DNA of 64,000 bases from Lasiodiplodia sp. COLG20 (lineage: Eukaryota; Ascomycota; Dothideomycetes; Botryosphaeriales; Botryosphaeriaceae), in contig VNWV01000001.1 in assembly GCA_009801085.1 (NCBI GenBank), forward strand, positions 5,022,001-5,086,000, in the 5' to 3' direction. Under the pieces are notes generated by a model that saw only the letters and a list, made by a program, of their open reading frames with translations, did no database searches and was not told the DNA's origin. Made by a program: the position numbers and the translations under genes. Position 1 is the stretch's first letter, and every line of letters begins with the position of its first letter. Positions 23,528-35,514 of this stretch are shown here, one piece after another.

Positions 23528-24906
23528 GGCTCGAGGGCCAGGAAAGAAAAGTGAGAGGAGAATGCACGAATCCCACAGAGCGGGCCATTGTTCATGGGCG
23601 GAGAGACGGAGACTGATATATGGAGACTGCGAATGGCTCGCTTTGACACAGCCGGAGAGAAGGAAAGACGTGCTCCGGAGTCAGAGGCCGGGTGAATGCA
23701 AAAGGCGTGAGTATAAATGAAGAAACGTACAATGACCGCATGACGTTGTACATTATCCGCGGGGCAGGCCGTAAACGCGGCCGGTGAGGGGCTCGCGGAG
23801 CGTGATCGGCAGCGGGTCGGGCAAAGGCTGGCGATTCAGTCAGCCATGGAAAAGAGCTGTGCGCGGCTTGCTGGGTGCTGGGCGGGCTGGGGGGCGCGGC
23901 CTCGCCGCGTGGGCGGCCGGCGTTTCAGAGCCCCTGGGCGCTGCAGCGTCGGGGGCCCACAGCGATGTCGCGAGTGGCGGGCAGTGGCAGGCACCACGCG
24001 CGATAACAGGTTGAGACCCGCGGTTCTATTTTTGCCCTCAGCGAAGCCCCGTCTGCTCTCCCAAATCCTGTGTCGTCGCACTCCTCTTCTGCCGCTCTCG
24101 CCCCTCGCCGGCGGCGCGATCGCGCAAGTCGCCCGCCCGCCGTCACCCACCAGCTGCCCGCCAGCCCACCAGCGCGAGCTCTCCCCCAGCAGGCCCGCCG
24201 CCCCCCTGTGGGCTGCCTCGAGCGACGATGCCGCCAGGCCCACGGGCGCGGCTTAGTAACCATAACAGCTAAACTCGATTCAGAATAAATAACGTCAATC
24301 TACCTACCCCCTCGTTTCTTGGCCATCGCTCGTCTCGTCTGTCCCGTTCCATTCGCTGTTCGCTCGCCCTTCCGGTCTTCACTACTCTGTCCTAACCCGC
24401 CTCTCCTCGCGCACCGCTGCCTTCTCCTGGCTCTTCCACCTCTGTGCCTCGCTCCTCCCTCTTCCAGCCCACCGCATCTCAATCGCCCACGTCTCACATC
24501 CCCACCGCCGCTCGCGCGCATCATCACCGCCCACCCGACCCACGCTTAGCCCTCGGACGCACTCGCTCGCCCACCACGCCCTCGAGACCCCATCCATTGC
24601 CGGGGACGCCAACGTCGCATGCGCCGCTGATCGAGTGCTCGCCTGCGCTGTCGCTGCTGCTGCTGCCCTCCGCCTCCCCTCCCGTCGCAGCCGTCCTCGT
24701 CGCGTCGACTCGTGCCAGCCTTTGACTCCCGCCACGATCGTACAAAGCCTGCCCTCGCTCAAAGGAGGCTCGTAGAGCGATCCAGGGAGCCTGCAGACTC
24801 GCCCGAGGTCTTGCTTGACGTCCCTGCGCTGCCGCGACGGCCGTCATGCAATTCAACGCACGAAGAGACTGAGCCGCCTCCATCTCCACCTAACACCTGG
24901 CGGATT
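23528..24906. promoter_or_regulatory. Divergent intergenic region, secreted esterase / Set3-like gene
   Basis: 1.38 kb. The last 650 bp are strongly C/T-rich on the plus strand, like a long leader of the Set3-like gene. A short upstream ORF (ATG 24846 to TGA 24872, eight codons) precedes the main start and could dampen translation. Confidence 0.45.
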
Positions 24907-27900
24907 ATGACAGAAATCCCCTTGCTGCAGACGCATGCTGTTCCTCAGCTAAGCCCCAGGGCTCCTTTCGCGCCCGTTCCTTACCCAGTTCCCAATGGCC
25001 GACCGGTGGCGGACGCTCCTCAGCCCGACGAAGAGCCCGTTTCCGACACAATCAAGTGCATCTGCGGCTACGAGGCCGATGATGGTAGCAGCGTCCTGTG
25101 CGAAGTGTGCAGAACATGGCAGCACGTTCTCTGTTACTACGATGACGAAGACCAGATCCCTCGAGTCCACGAATGCGCCGACTGCCAGCCGCGAGCCCTC
25201 GACCAAGCACGTATCAAGGAGCGTCAGAAGGCCTTCAAGAATATGACCTACATGATCGAGAGGAAGCCGAAGCGTCCGGCCGCCAAGAGCCACAAGAAGA
25301 AGTTGAAGGACGTCAACGCCGCCGTCGCGCTCACCAACGGACACGCCGACGACACTCTTGCTGCCCTGGACCGCAAGAGCGGGAGCCCCAAAGACCACCA
25401 GCCTCCATCGAAGCGGCCAAAGACCAACCACAAAACCTCCGGCTCCATTTCGTCTCTCAATCAGCCCGCTACCGGGTCGCGGAAGCGAGCTGCGTCTACC
25501 GCACAGCCCGTCCACAGCCCAGTCAAGTCGCCTGGCCCTCCCATCCCGACCGGCTATGCGCCTGATTACTTCTCCGACGAGTTCCTGCAGCTCTACAAGC
25601 ATCCCGAATACACCCAGATCGAAGCGAACTCGTTCAGCGATCTGGCGGTGACCAACAGTCTGCAGACTTGGCTCTGGGATCCCGAGGCGACGAAGATAGC
25701 TTCCGGAGGAAAGGCCCGCGAGCAAATCTTCCAGCGGCACGAAGGCACCATGAAATCACTGGAGGAAAACGGCCCCGTCCTGAAGGAGAATACCGGTATC
25801 GGCGCTATTGCAACCGCACAAGGCCCTCACCCTACCTTCAAGTGGATTACCGTCGAGTCCGAAGTTCCGTACGGTGGATTCGTCGGCGAACTCAAAGGCC
25901 AGATCGGGAGGAAAGAAGAGTACTGCTCGAATCCGGAAAATCGCTGGGGATCCCTTCGGCACCCTACACCATTCGTCTTCTTCGCTCCCTTCCTTCCGCT
26001 ATATATCGACACCAGGCACGAAGGGACTCTCCTGAGGTACATTCGACGCAGCTGCAGACCTAACGTGCGCATGCAGATCCTGATTACCGGCGAGTCCGAG
26101 TACCATTTCTGCTTCATCGCGCTTGAAAACATTTACGCAGGCGAGGAAATCAGTATCGGCTGGGACATCGACAAGGACGTCAAAAACGCACTCGAGGCGT
26201 CCCTTCAGAACGGCAACATCCACGAGCGAGGTATCCAAGAGGTCGAGGGAGTGTCGCACTGGGTCGCTGGCGTGCTCTCCAATTTCGGTGGATGCGCGTG
26301 CAAATTGCCGATTATGGAGTGCCCTCTCGCCCTTGCCGACCGACGCAACGCACCCGCCATACTCGCCTCGTCAAACGCACAACCGCTCAAGTCCAAGAAA
26401 CCCAGGCGAAACGGCAATCAGAACTCTCCTCTCAGCACCGGCCAGGCAACAAACAGTCGGGCGGGCAGCGAAGCACGAAACCGCCCCGACCACGACGACG
26501 AGAATGCTGACAGTCGCTCGGTATCCGGCTCATCCCGTAGCAAACCGACCAGCCGAGACATCACCCCGATGACCCATGTCTCAAACGAGAATGCCGTCGG
26601 GCTCGGCGTGGAGATGTCGGACCGAGAGAAGAGGAAGCTGATGCAGCAGGAGAAGCTCTTCGAGCAGCTCGAGCACGATGAGCAACACGCCCAGAGGAAG
26701 AGGAAAAGGAACAGCGCTGGATCGGCCCTCAATACCCCCAGTGTGGCAACTTCAGTAAGCACGCCGTTTCCAGCTAGTCAGAGAAAGGCTAACCCGCGTC
26801 TCAGAAGCAACTTGGCCATTCAGAGTCATCCTTCCCCTCCCCGGCTGTTGCGTCCAAATCTCGGGCTGCAGACCCGAACTCTCGCTCGCAGAACATGAAC
26901 GGCCGTCGATCGAATAACTCGTCGCATCAACGTCGGGCTGGCGCACGTGCGCCAAAAGAGGCTGTAGCGCCTAAGAAACTGGAATACAAGGATTCAAGCG
27001 TGCAGACTGAGCCGGACAAGGAGTTTCCGTCGTTGGTGCCTTGTGCCGCCGCGCGCCGGAAACCAAAGGGTTCCTTTTTGCGATCGCTTTTGCACCGCAC
27101 GCACGACGTCAGAGTGCACAGGGAACGATCGGAATCCGTACAATGCAGCCCATCTGCGTCGCATTTGCCAGACGACAAGATGGATGTGGACGAGCCTGCG
27201 TCATCGGCTGCCGCATTGGCTGCGAAACCGCATTCTACCACCGATTCCGCGACGGCGCCACCAAAGGCGGCCTCGCCTCCACTCAAAGCAGAGGAGGACG
27301 TGGAAATGCAGGATGCAATCGCAGTTGCACCGGCCGAAGTCCCAAAGCAGGAAAATGAACCCGTCTCACCGCGGACGGATGCGCCTGCTGCAGATCAACC
27401 TGCAGGACCCCCGTCGCAGCCCCCTCAATCTGCAGTCCCGCCCGAGGAAGTATCGCCAAGTAGCACACCAGCATCCTCGAGCGCACCAACCATGGAATCA
27501 AAGGCCACTTCGCCCGGCTTGCGAGTTGAGATCCAACCCGCACCAACGCTTGAGACGCCTCGCGCTTCCGCCACAACACCTCCTCCCCCGTCTACCGCCG
27601 ATGCCCCTGCATCATTGTCTCTCGTCACCGAAAATATCGCCATCCCCACTCCATCCGCTCCTACAATATCTCTATCATCTCCCGTTGACATGGCACCGCC
27701 TTCGACCGTGGTTACCCCTAGCCCGGTACAACGCAAAGCCAAAATGAGCTTGAGCGACTGGACTGCGAAGCGGAAGGCTAAGCTTGAGGCGAAGAGCCAC
27801 GATGGCGACAAGGGGGACGAGAACAAGGATGCATCCACTGAAGGAGACGTTAGAGACGATGACGACCGACCCAGTAGTTCAGACAAAAAGGAAGAGACTT

Positions 27901-27929
27901 CGGAGGCCAAGGTTGGCGAAGGCGCATGA
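24907..27929 (+). CDS. set3: Set3-type PHD finger + SET domain chromatin protein
   Basis: Homologue of the scaffold subunit of the Set3C histone deacetylase complex, nuclear. Two exons, 24907-26754 and 26805-27929 (50-nt intron), give 990 residues. The PHD finger spans about 51-93 (C51, C53, C65, C68, H73, C76, C90, C93) and is expected to read methylated H3K4. A lysine-rich linker follows. The SET domain lies at about 312-418 (YGGFVGELKG ... YIRRSCRPNVRMQ ... IYAGEEISIGWD). Its NHS-type motif is RRSC, as in the Set3/MLL5 group, which is not thought to methylate. The C-terminal 400 residues are disordered, with a coiled segment (EKRKLMQQEKLFEQLEHDEQ). No in-frame ATG lies upstream of 24907. 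Confidence 0.92.
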
Positions 27930-29297
27930 GGATACCCATTATTTCTTTTCTGATACCTTTCAAGTCGGGTCTTTTGTTTTTCCAAGACCACCGCGGGCGG
28001 CTTTAGGGGCTTTATTCGGTGGTAGCCGAAAATATTTCTTTTCTTTTTCGCTCGCCTTTACTATTGTACGATTGCAACGGTTCCTACGGGTAGCACGGTT
28101 TGGGGGTTTACGGGGTCAAAGGGGTTTGACATTTCTGGAGAACACGCTTAGGTATGGACGGCTGGACGACAGGATTATCATCTATTACCTTCCTCCTGAG
28201 TTCGCATGTAGGGGTTTTTAGCGGATTAGTGACGGCGTAGGGATTCTGGTATCCCCATCCTTTAGTTCGCACAAACCGACCTGGTTGTTCGCCTTTCATG
28301 ACGGATTAGATGGCCAGGGTTTCTGCCCCCTCTTTTCACCTATTCCACTCTATTGCCTTCTACACACGCAACACCCTTCTTGATGCGTGCGCAGTTCCAC
28401 GTTTCAGTTTTCTTCTTTGTGAAAAAGAAAGTTTGATTTACGGGAAATGAGCGGTCGACCTTTCCCTTTTTCTTGTCATTCCTATTGACACAAAGTGTCT
28501 GCATCTATACAAACGATCTGAATGGACGGGTAGGTGAAACCAGAGGCGAGAGACGAACTCAATGTCGCGTATTGCGCCATTGTCAATGTATAGTTAGGTA
28601 GCTGAATGTGCGGACCGAAGAAGTTCGCTCCATCACCTATCGCTTACTTCAACATTATTCGTAGGTGGTGTCTGGCGAGTGTTGTGACTTTGCATGTACC
28701 TCTCGTCAATTGTCAGGCCCGGATTGTAACTGAGGTTGGAACAGTGCATGATTGCCGTACTCATTTAGAGCTTCAGATCTCGAGCTCCGGGGATTGTCGA
28801 GATTTCCCCTGAGTCTTCATCGACTGCTGAGATGTGAACATGTGTGGTCTCATCCCCTTACCATCAGTTGTAACAAGCAATGCTGACAAAAACGATTGAT
28901 TTGGTGTCTATTGAAAGAAAAGAATCGATGCAAAAGAAATGTGTTACGATGTAAGAACCAAATAATCACCAAATCCATGGCTTGACTTATGCTATATACC
29001 GTTTTCTTTTTCCTGTTTAAAGTGGGCCAAGTGGTTGACTTTTATACTGTACGCTTCAGCACAAATACAGAAAGGTCTTTTCCCCGCTCACTATTCGCCC
29101 AGCCCATGAACTAGTCCTCTATTCGTGCGAAGACTGAAGAACCTGTTTGTGTTCGAATATCGCACCGTGAGTTAATTGCTCATCTACAATCACGCTTCAC
29201 TCCAGCAATGCATGGATTACGGTTGCACCTCAGCACCACATACGCTCAGAACTACCATTGCTCTAGGTGAAATGTACATTTGGTATACAGGGCTGGC
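27930..29297. other. Convergent 3' intergenic region, Set3-like / complex I subunit
   Basis: AT-rich toward 28,400-29,200, with no open frame that resembles a protein. It holds the 3' untranslated regions of two convergent genes. Confidence 0.45.
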
Positions 29298-30133
29298 TTA
29301 CTGCTTCCTCTCGAAGTAAGACCATTGACCCTCCGCGGGCTTCTCGCACAGCTCCTCCCACCTAATATGAAGTCAGTACTTGAGTAAATGTAACTTGGGA
29401 AACCGCAATAACGTACACCTTGTTCTCCAGCATCTCACGAGCAAGCCTGAGCTCACCCTCAGCAACCTGGATGACCTCCTCGATCAAACCAGCGCCAATC
29501 TCCTTCTCAGCAGTGGAAATCCTATTTTCAATCCATGTCAGCCTCTGTGTGACCAGAGCGCTTTTTCAGAGCGAGAACATACTGCTCAAAGGTCAAGCTG
29601 GGCTCCTTTTCGATATCGAAATCTTGCGCCTTCTCAAGATTGTCGGGTCTGCCGTGGCCAAATGCTTCCTTCTGACCCAGCCTCTCAGCGGACGAGCGGA
29701 CACCCTCGGGCTCGGGGTCGCTGGTAATCTCGCCGTCCCATTCCTCCTCACGTTCGTCAACCTCGCCCTTCTGGCGGACGACGACAAAAGCCCTGCCGTC
29801 GGCAGTCCGTCTGACAGCAACACCGTGCTTCTCGAAGGCGTCCGGGTTCGCCTCGACCTGCTTCTGGACGCGCTCCTCCCACTCCTTGAGGCCGGCAGGC
29901 TCAATGCGCTCAATGATGTTCAGGCGGTGGCGGGTCAGAGCCTCGGTGGACTGGCGGTAGACGGACGACTCGGGGAACTGCTTGAGCTTGTCGAGGGTCC
30001 TGCTGTACAGGTAGACGAGGGTCGAGCGCGGCGCAGGGTGGGTGAGCAGGCCGCAAAGTCCGGTGGGAGCGCCGGGTTCGAGGACGCGCCCGACGGGCTT
30101 GACGGCGGCAAGGAGACGCAGGGCTGGCCTCAT
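29298..30133 (-). CDS. Mitochondrial complex I subunit, NDUFA5 / 29.9 kDa type
   Basis: Accessory subunit of NADH:ubiquinone oxidoreductase, in the matrix arm. Exons 30133-29583, 29521-29417 and 29361-29298 join in phase to 239 residues. The N-terminus MRPALRLLAAVKP is a typical presequence-like start of this fungal protein, followed by GLTHP-type sequence (GLCGLLTHPAPRSTLVYLY), LDKLKQFPESSVYRQSTEA and HRLNIIE. The C-terminal conserved part, KEIGAGLIEEVIQVAEGE and VWEELCEKPAEGQW, appears only after both introns (61 and 55 nt) are removed. The gene shares a 360-bp divergent promoter with the ER thioredoxin protein. Confidence 0.93.
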
Positions 30134-30493
30134 GGCGGGCGTGTGGGATGGCGGATTGTGGTGTGATGGGGACGCAATTGGCGGCGGACCAGTGAGAGGT
30201 GTTGTAAGTGTAATGCGCCCCGACGAGTCTTGGCGTCGGTCCGGGCGGTGCCCGTTGTCGATCTGGCGGCTGAACGCCGCCCTGAGCTCCCGCTGCGCAG
30301 CGGCCTCCCTTTCGCGACCATCCACGTACGACCGTGTCGACCGCGGCACACCACGCTCCAGCTGGCCGCCCGTTCCCTCCCTCGACCACTGCGACCGTAG
30401 ATGCGCGCCCTGTCCTCGACCTAACAACCCGCCTCCATCGGCCCCCGCGGCCTCGCCAATCCAGCTACCTGTCATTCTCCACAATCGCCCACC
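30134..30493. promoter_or_regulatory. Short divergent promoter, complex I subunit / ER thioredoxin protein
   Basis: 360 bp between two ATGs, C-rich on the side of the plus gene. No TATA box seen. The compact arrangement suggests shared regulation. Confidence 0.45.
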
Positions 30494-32734
30494 ATGCGCC
30501 TACTTTCTTCATTCCTGTCGCTCGCTCTGCTCTCCTCCGCCCTCGCATCGCCTCCCACCAAAGACCCGAAAGAGCTCAGCGATGAGAAGGAGGCTACAGT
30601 TTTCAACGGCAAGGAGGTGCCGCCCATGACCCAGCTGACTACCGATAATATCGACTCCAAGATCTCCAAAGGCAACTGGTCAGTCTTTCTATCGCATTGG
30701 TGCTATATGCCGCTGCTCACATATCTATCAGGCTCGTGGAATTCTTCTCGCCCTATTGCCATCACTGCAAGGCATTCGCTCCCACCTGGCAAACTCTCTA
30801 CGAGTTCTACTACACCCAAGACCCACTTCCCGGCTCCGATTCGAAAGATGGCGACCACCTGAACACCTTCTCGCGCTACTACGATTTTAATTTTGCACAG
30901 CTTAATTGTGCCGCTTACAGTGACGGCTGTGCCGCCAAGGAAATCCACTCGTACCCCAGCATTGTGTTTTTCAAGGACGGCAAGGAAATCAAAAGGCACG
31001 TTGGTGCTGACAAGATCAAGTTCTTCGCGGATTGGATTGAGGAGTCTCTGGAAACCATTAGGCCTGGTTCTCGGCCTAAGGATGGGCTCAAGCTGCCCGA
31101 AGTCGGCGCAAAGAGCGTCGAGTCCAACGCGAAGCCCGATACGCCCGCCAACAAGGACAAGAACCCTGCTGGAGGTGCCGCCGCAGCAAGCAAGCACAAT
31201 GAAGTGGCGAGCCAGACCGCAGATGCTGCTGGTACAAAGGAAACCAGTGCCAAGACAAAGCACAAGCCGGAACACAACCCTCAAGGTACCTCCATCCCGC
31301 TTACCGCCGAGAGCTTCCAGAAGCTGGTCACTATGACGGAGGATCCATGGTTCGTCAAGTTCTACGCGCCCTGGTGCCACCATTGCCAGGCCATGCAGCC
31401 GAATTGGGCGAGTATGGCTCGCGAAATGAAGGGCAAGCTCAATGTCGGCGAGGTTAACTGCGATGCTGAGAAGAGGCTCTGCAAAGACGCGCACGTGAGG
31501 GGCTATCCCACCATCCTGTTCTTCCGCGGAGGCGAGCGCGTCGAGTACGATGGTCTTCGGGGCGTCGGTGATCTGATCAGCTATGCCAACGGTGCTTACG
31601 AGAGCAGCGACGGTGTTCCCGATGTCGATGCCGAGTCTTTTGCTGAGATGGAGAAGAAGGAGGAGGTCATCTTCCTCTACAACTATGACCACGCTACTAC
31701 CAGCGAAGACTTCGCAGCAATGGAAAGATTGACGCTCAGCCTAATTGGACATGCAAAGCTGGTTAAGACTAAGGACCCAAAGCTGCATGAAAGGTTCAAG
31801 ATTTCCACGTGGCCTAGGCTGCTAGTGAGCCGGGATGGAAAGCCGAGCTACTACACCCCGATCGCGCCCAAGGAGATGCGCGACTATAGGAAAGTCTTGG
31901 GCTGGATGAAGTCCGTCTGGCTGCCCATTGTTCCGGAGCTCACTTCTTCTAACGCACAGGAGATCATGGACGGCAAGCTTGTTGTCCTTGGTATACTGAA
32001 CCGGGAGAGGACGGATGAGTTTGAGAGCGCGAAGCGTGAAATCAAGAATGCGGCTATCGAATGGATAGACAAGCAGACTCAGCAATTCCAGCTCGAGAGA
32101 CAGGAGCTTCGTGATGCGAAGCAGCTGCGAATCGAGGAAGCTGAGGACCGTAATGACCAACGTGCTCTTCGCGCCGCCAAGAGCATCCGCATCAACATGG
32201 ATGAGATAGAGCACAAGGAGGTTGCTTTCGCTTGGGTTGATGGCATCTTCTGGGAGCGCTGGCTCAGGACCACCTACGGCATTGATGTGAAGGATGGTGA
32301 GAAGGTTGTCATCAATGATGAAGACGTGAGTCAATGGTTCTCGTGATAAATGGCCGTTTTACTAACCACTTATTCTACAGAACCGCCGCTACTGGGACCA
32401 GACGTTTACCGGAAACCCAATCATCCCCTCCCGCACTTCCATTCTTGAGACGCTTTCAAAGGTTACTCGTGATCCGCCGGCTCTCACTCCAAAGTCCACC
32501 ATTGGCGCTATCTCGATGTTCTTCTTTACGATCAAGCAATTCTTGACCGGCCATCCCTTCCTATCCGTTGGCCTCACTCTTGGCGTTGTCGTCGCTGCGA
32601 CCTACTTCGGCCGTGGCCGCTTTAGGCGCGGAAAGCCATTCGGGTCCAGCGCCGGCTTCTTCCAGCTGCCGACAGGGAACGAGAAGGATGGGATCTTGGG
32701 CGCCGTCAATGGAGGTGGCGCTAAAACGGACTGA
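30494..32734 (+). CDS. ER membrane protein disulfide isomerase-like protein (Eps1 type)
   Basis: Oxidative folding or quality control in the endoplasmic reticulum. Exons 30494-30678, 30732-32325 and 32381-32734 join in phase to 710 residues. A signal peptide (MRLLSSFLSLALLSSALA) is followed by a first thioredoxin domain with active site CHHC (C71, C74, in FFSPYCHHCK), a low-complexity linker and a second thioredoxin domain, also CHHC (C277, C280, in FYAPWCHHCQ). A further thioredoxin-like region (about 375-450) has no CxxC. A coiled charged segment precedes a C-terminal membrane helix (about 652-669) and a short basic tail. Size and layout resemble yeast Eps1. The C-terminus lacks KDEL/HDEL. 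Confidence 0.9.
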
Positions 32735-34868
32735 TGAAAGACCATGCAATTAATGTGAGGAGAAGGGATGTGATCTGATTTGAGGACTTACGGAGAGTCC
32801 TGTAGCATATACTTTGTGTTTCATCTTTGGTCTGGTACTGAAGGGCAGGAGGTATTATGCCCTCAAGGACGTTGCTGGTTTTGCGTCTGGCGTTCTGTTT
32901 GCTCTTGAATCGGGGGTTGTTTTGGGGCTCTCTTCTTCTTATGTCTTTTTGCGTCTCTTAACATAAGTTTGTTTAGATATCAGTGTGAAAGAGTCAATGA
33001 TGAAAGTGATCATTTTCAAGTACCTGTGAATACAAGGATTAGGATCCACGCCTACCATGGTAAGCTCCAGAAGATATGGCCCTTCGTAATCTTCTCTATG
33101 AAGACCAACACTCGACTTATGTGGGCAGTAGAAGCTGTCATCTGGGCGTGAATGTAGAGTTATTCATTCTACATTTATGCCTAGACGATTGATTCAACTA
33201 TCCATGAGACGAGCTTAGATAGGTATGTGATACGTAAAAATAAAATTCACATTAGCCTTCCATGAGGAGGTCCCTCTATAATAGGGCATTGGAGGGGACG
33301 GAACCATAGGTGGGTTGTCGAAAGCCACGTCCAAATCTCTCTGTGTGATATAAAACCTACATCTACATCCGAATCTTTGCTTTCACCGCCCTATGTACGG
33401 GTGTGGTTTCGTTTTCAGGAAATATAAGGGCAGATTTTTGTGCGACTTGCAGCGGCACAGCACGAAAATAGCAGGATCTAGCTCCCGATTTAGCCGTTTT
33501 AGCAACTGATGTCAGTAGTGCACTAACGATATAGCTTCCTGCATTTCCGGACTCTCTGGATAGTGCACATCAGCATGGAGGAAACGTCATTCTAATTCAG
33601 ACTATGACTTGGATACTGAATATGGATATCGTGCTCCCTACTGGCATTAAAACTCCGTATTGTGGTTGCAAGAATTTCATGGACAATGGCCATGGCGTAG
33701 AAGTGATTGTTGTTGTAGTTACCGTTTATTTGAACGGAAAAGAAATGGCTATCAATCTTTCAACCCTTCGGAAATCATGAAATGTGAGTAGATATATTAG
33801 TTCAAGTGTCAGAGAACAACCCATGAAGCGATAATTTACTTCATTATATCAATTGCATGTTTCAAATATTATTCGGATGTATTTTGTGTGATCGGTAGAT
33901 CGAAAAATATAGGAATCGGCCGTGGCGTACTACTATTTCAGTGTTCCATCTTTGATCCTCCTATGCTCTATACACTCTTCTTTAACTGCTTATCTACTTT
34001 TATAGCTTTATTAGAAGATGGTACTAGAGTGCAAAAGAGGAAGACGGAAGCTGTTAAAATTTAGGTGACTGGTTCAAGATGAGCTAGTTGTACGGAGTTG
34101 ATCAATGTGAGTGGAACAGGTTAACGATAGCATCTCCGAATGTGTTTCTGTCAAGACGATCCCAGCATGGAGATAGCTATATAATTATCGTCCTTGCTGA
34201 ATATGGGGAAAAGGTGGCCTTCGCGACCTATTGTGCCCACGATGTAGTTGTAGGGAGTGACACATAGCAGATGAGTCAAGGCAATTCTCAGGAATCAAAG
34301 CTTTCATTATTAAATGCGATTGACTCGACAGTCTAATCTTGAAACTAAGCCCCGCTGAACCGGGTAGCCTGGAGCCGTCTGGGGCCGTCTGCCGAGGTAG
34401 GGGATTTGTGTGGGGAATGTAACGACAGAGATAGCACTTCAGGCATCCAGTTGGTTGAATCTTGGCTTTTGACCGTCCCTTACTTAGATATCTTCTACCC
34501 CTCGTTCGTCATACCCCACGGCCCACTCGTGCAGAAGCGGACCCCGCCGGGCAACTTGCTGCTTACTGCGGACCGGGACCCATACTTATTTTCCACCTTT
34601 TGGTCTGCACTGGACAGCCTTGCGCTTGCGCGAGACGGGAACCCCACAATTCTAATCTTACGTGCTGCTTGCTGGCGGCCCGCCGTCGTACATACTTCTG
34701 CCGCGTGCGCTGTTCCTGCATCGGAGGGAGCACCTGCCTTGGCCCTTGCTTCGCGGGGTTTTTGTTTGCTGCAGCATCTTGCATCGCATCCACGCCTATC
34801 AGAACGAACCCGCGCCAGAGAGCGACGTCGAAGCTCGTCACCCACCACTCGCCCACTCACCCGACAAC
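32735..34868. other. AT-rich intergenic region containing a foldback repeat copy
   Basis: 2.1 kb with no recognised gene; noticeably AT-rich from 33,150 to 34,350. The foldback element copy at 33,118-33,206 lies here. From about 34,450 the base composition becomes GC-richer and forms the leader of the rhodanese gene. Confidence 0.5.
33105..33260 (+). repeat. Foldback element copy A, with flanking conserved blocks
   Basis: The left arm begins at 33,123 (GGGCAGTAGAAGC) and the right arm ends near 33,205 (GATTCAACTATCCATG). The arms are about 32 nt, with most mismatches being transitions. CTCGACTTATG lies just upstream, and ATTCACATTAGCC lies 39 nt downstream of CCATG. Both flanks recur in copy E at 53.7 kb. 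Confidence 0.6.
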
Positions 34869-35514
34869 ATGTCGTCGGCCACGATCGCCTCCCTCAAGCG
34901 CATCGACGCCGACGCGCTGTACGCTCTGCTCAAGCAAGCGCCCGCCAAACCGCTCTTCGCGTCCTCGTCCGCGTCGGCGGTCGCCGAGCCGCCCACCAAC
35001 GTGCGCTCAGACGCCGAGTCCGCTGCGACGACGACGAGCTCGCCGTCGCCCAGCGCATCCGTCGCCGTCATCGACGTGCGCGACTCAGACTTCTTCGGCG
35101 GCCACATCCGCGGCTGCACCAACGTGCCCACGTCGGCGCTCGACTACAAGCTGCCGGAGCTGGTGAGGCAGCTGAAGGGCACGCCGACGGTCGTGTTCCA
35201 CTGCGCGCTCAGCCAGCAGAGGGGCCCCAGCGCGGCGCTGCGCTACCTGAGGGAGAGGGCGAGGCTTCTGGGCGACGATGGCGAGGGCGATGGGCAGGAT
35301 GTTTGCGTGCTGGAGGGGGGTTTCGTGAGGTGGCAGGAGAAGTGAGTAACTCCCTTGCTATCACTCTTCTTGCGCTTGGTTGTACGGAGCGTTTGGGGCG
35401 TTGTTTTGGGTGTAGGGTGGAGGGGCTGAGGGGCTGACTTTTGCGCGTAGGTACGGCATGGACGAGACGGTCACGGAGGGATACAAGAAGGACATCTGGG
35501 AGTATGGATATTAA
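34869..35514 (+). CDS. Rhodanese-domain phosphatase, Ych1/Cdc25-like
   Basis: Small rhodanese-fold phosphatase or arsenate-reductase-like protein. Exons 34869-35341 and 35451-35514 (109-nt intron) give 178 residues. The catalytic loop is HCALSQQRGP, the HC(X)5R signature with C112 and R118. Upstream are VIDVRDSDFFGGHIRGCTNVP, the classical rhodanese pattern, and a Ser/Ala-rich insert (about 31-63) not needed by the fold. The second exon supplies YGMDETVTEGYKKDIWEYGY. A longer open frame reaches upstream from 34869 without protein character, so ATG 34869 is chosen. Confidence 0.88.

Noticed and set aside
30703..31692. Long minus-strand frame antisense to the ER thioredoxin protein
   Set aside because: It is a codon-bias shadow: the plus strand encodes two clear thioredoxin domains over the same bases.
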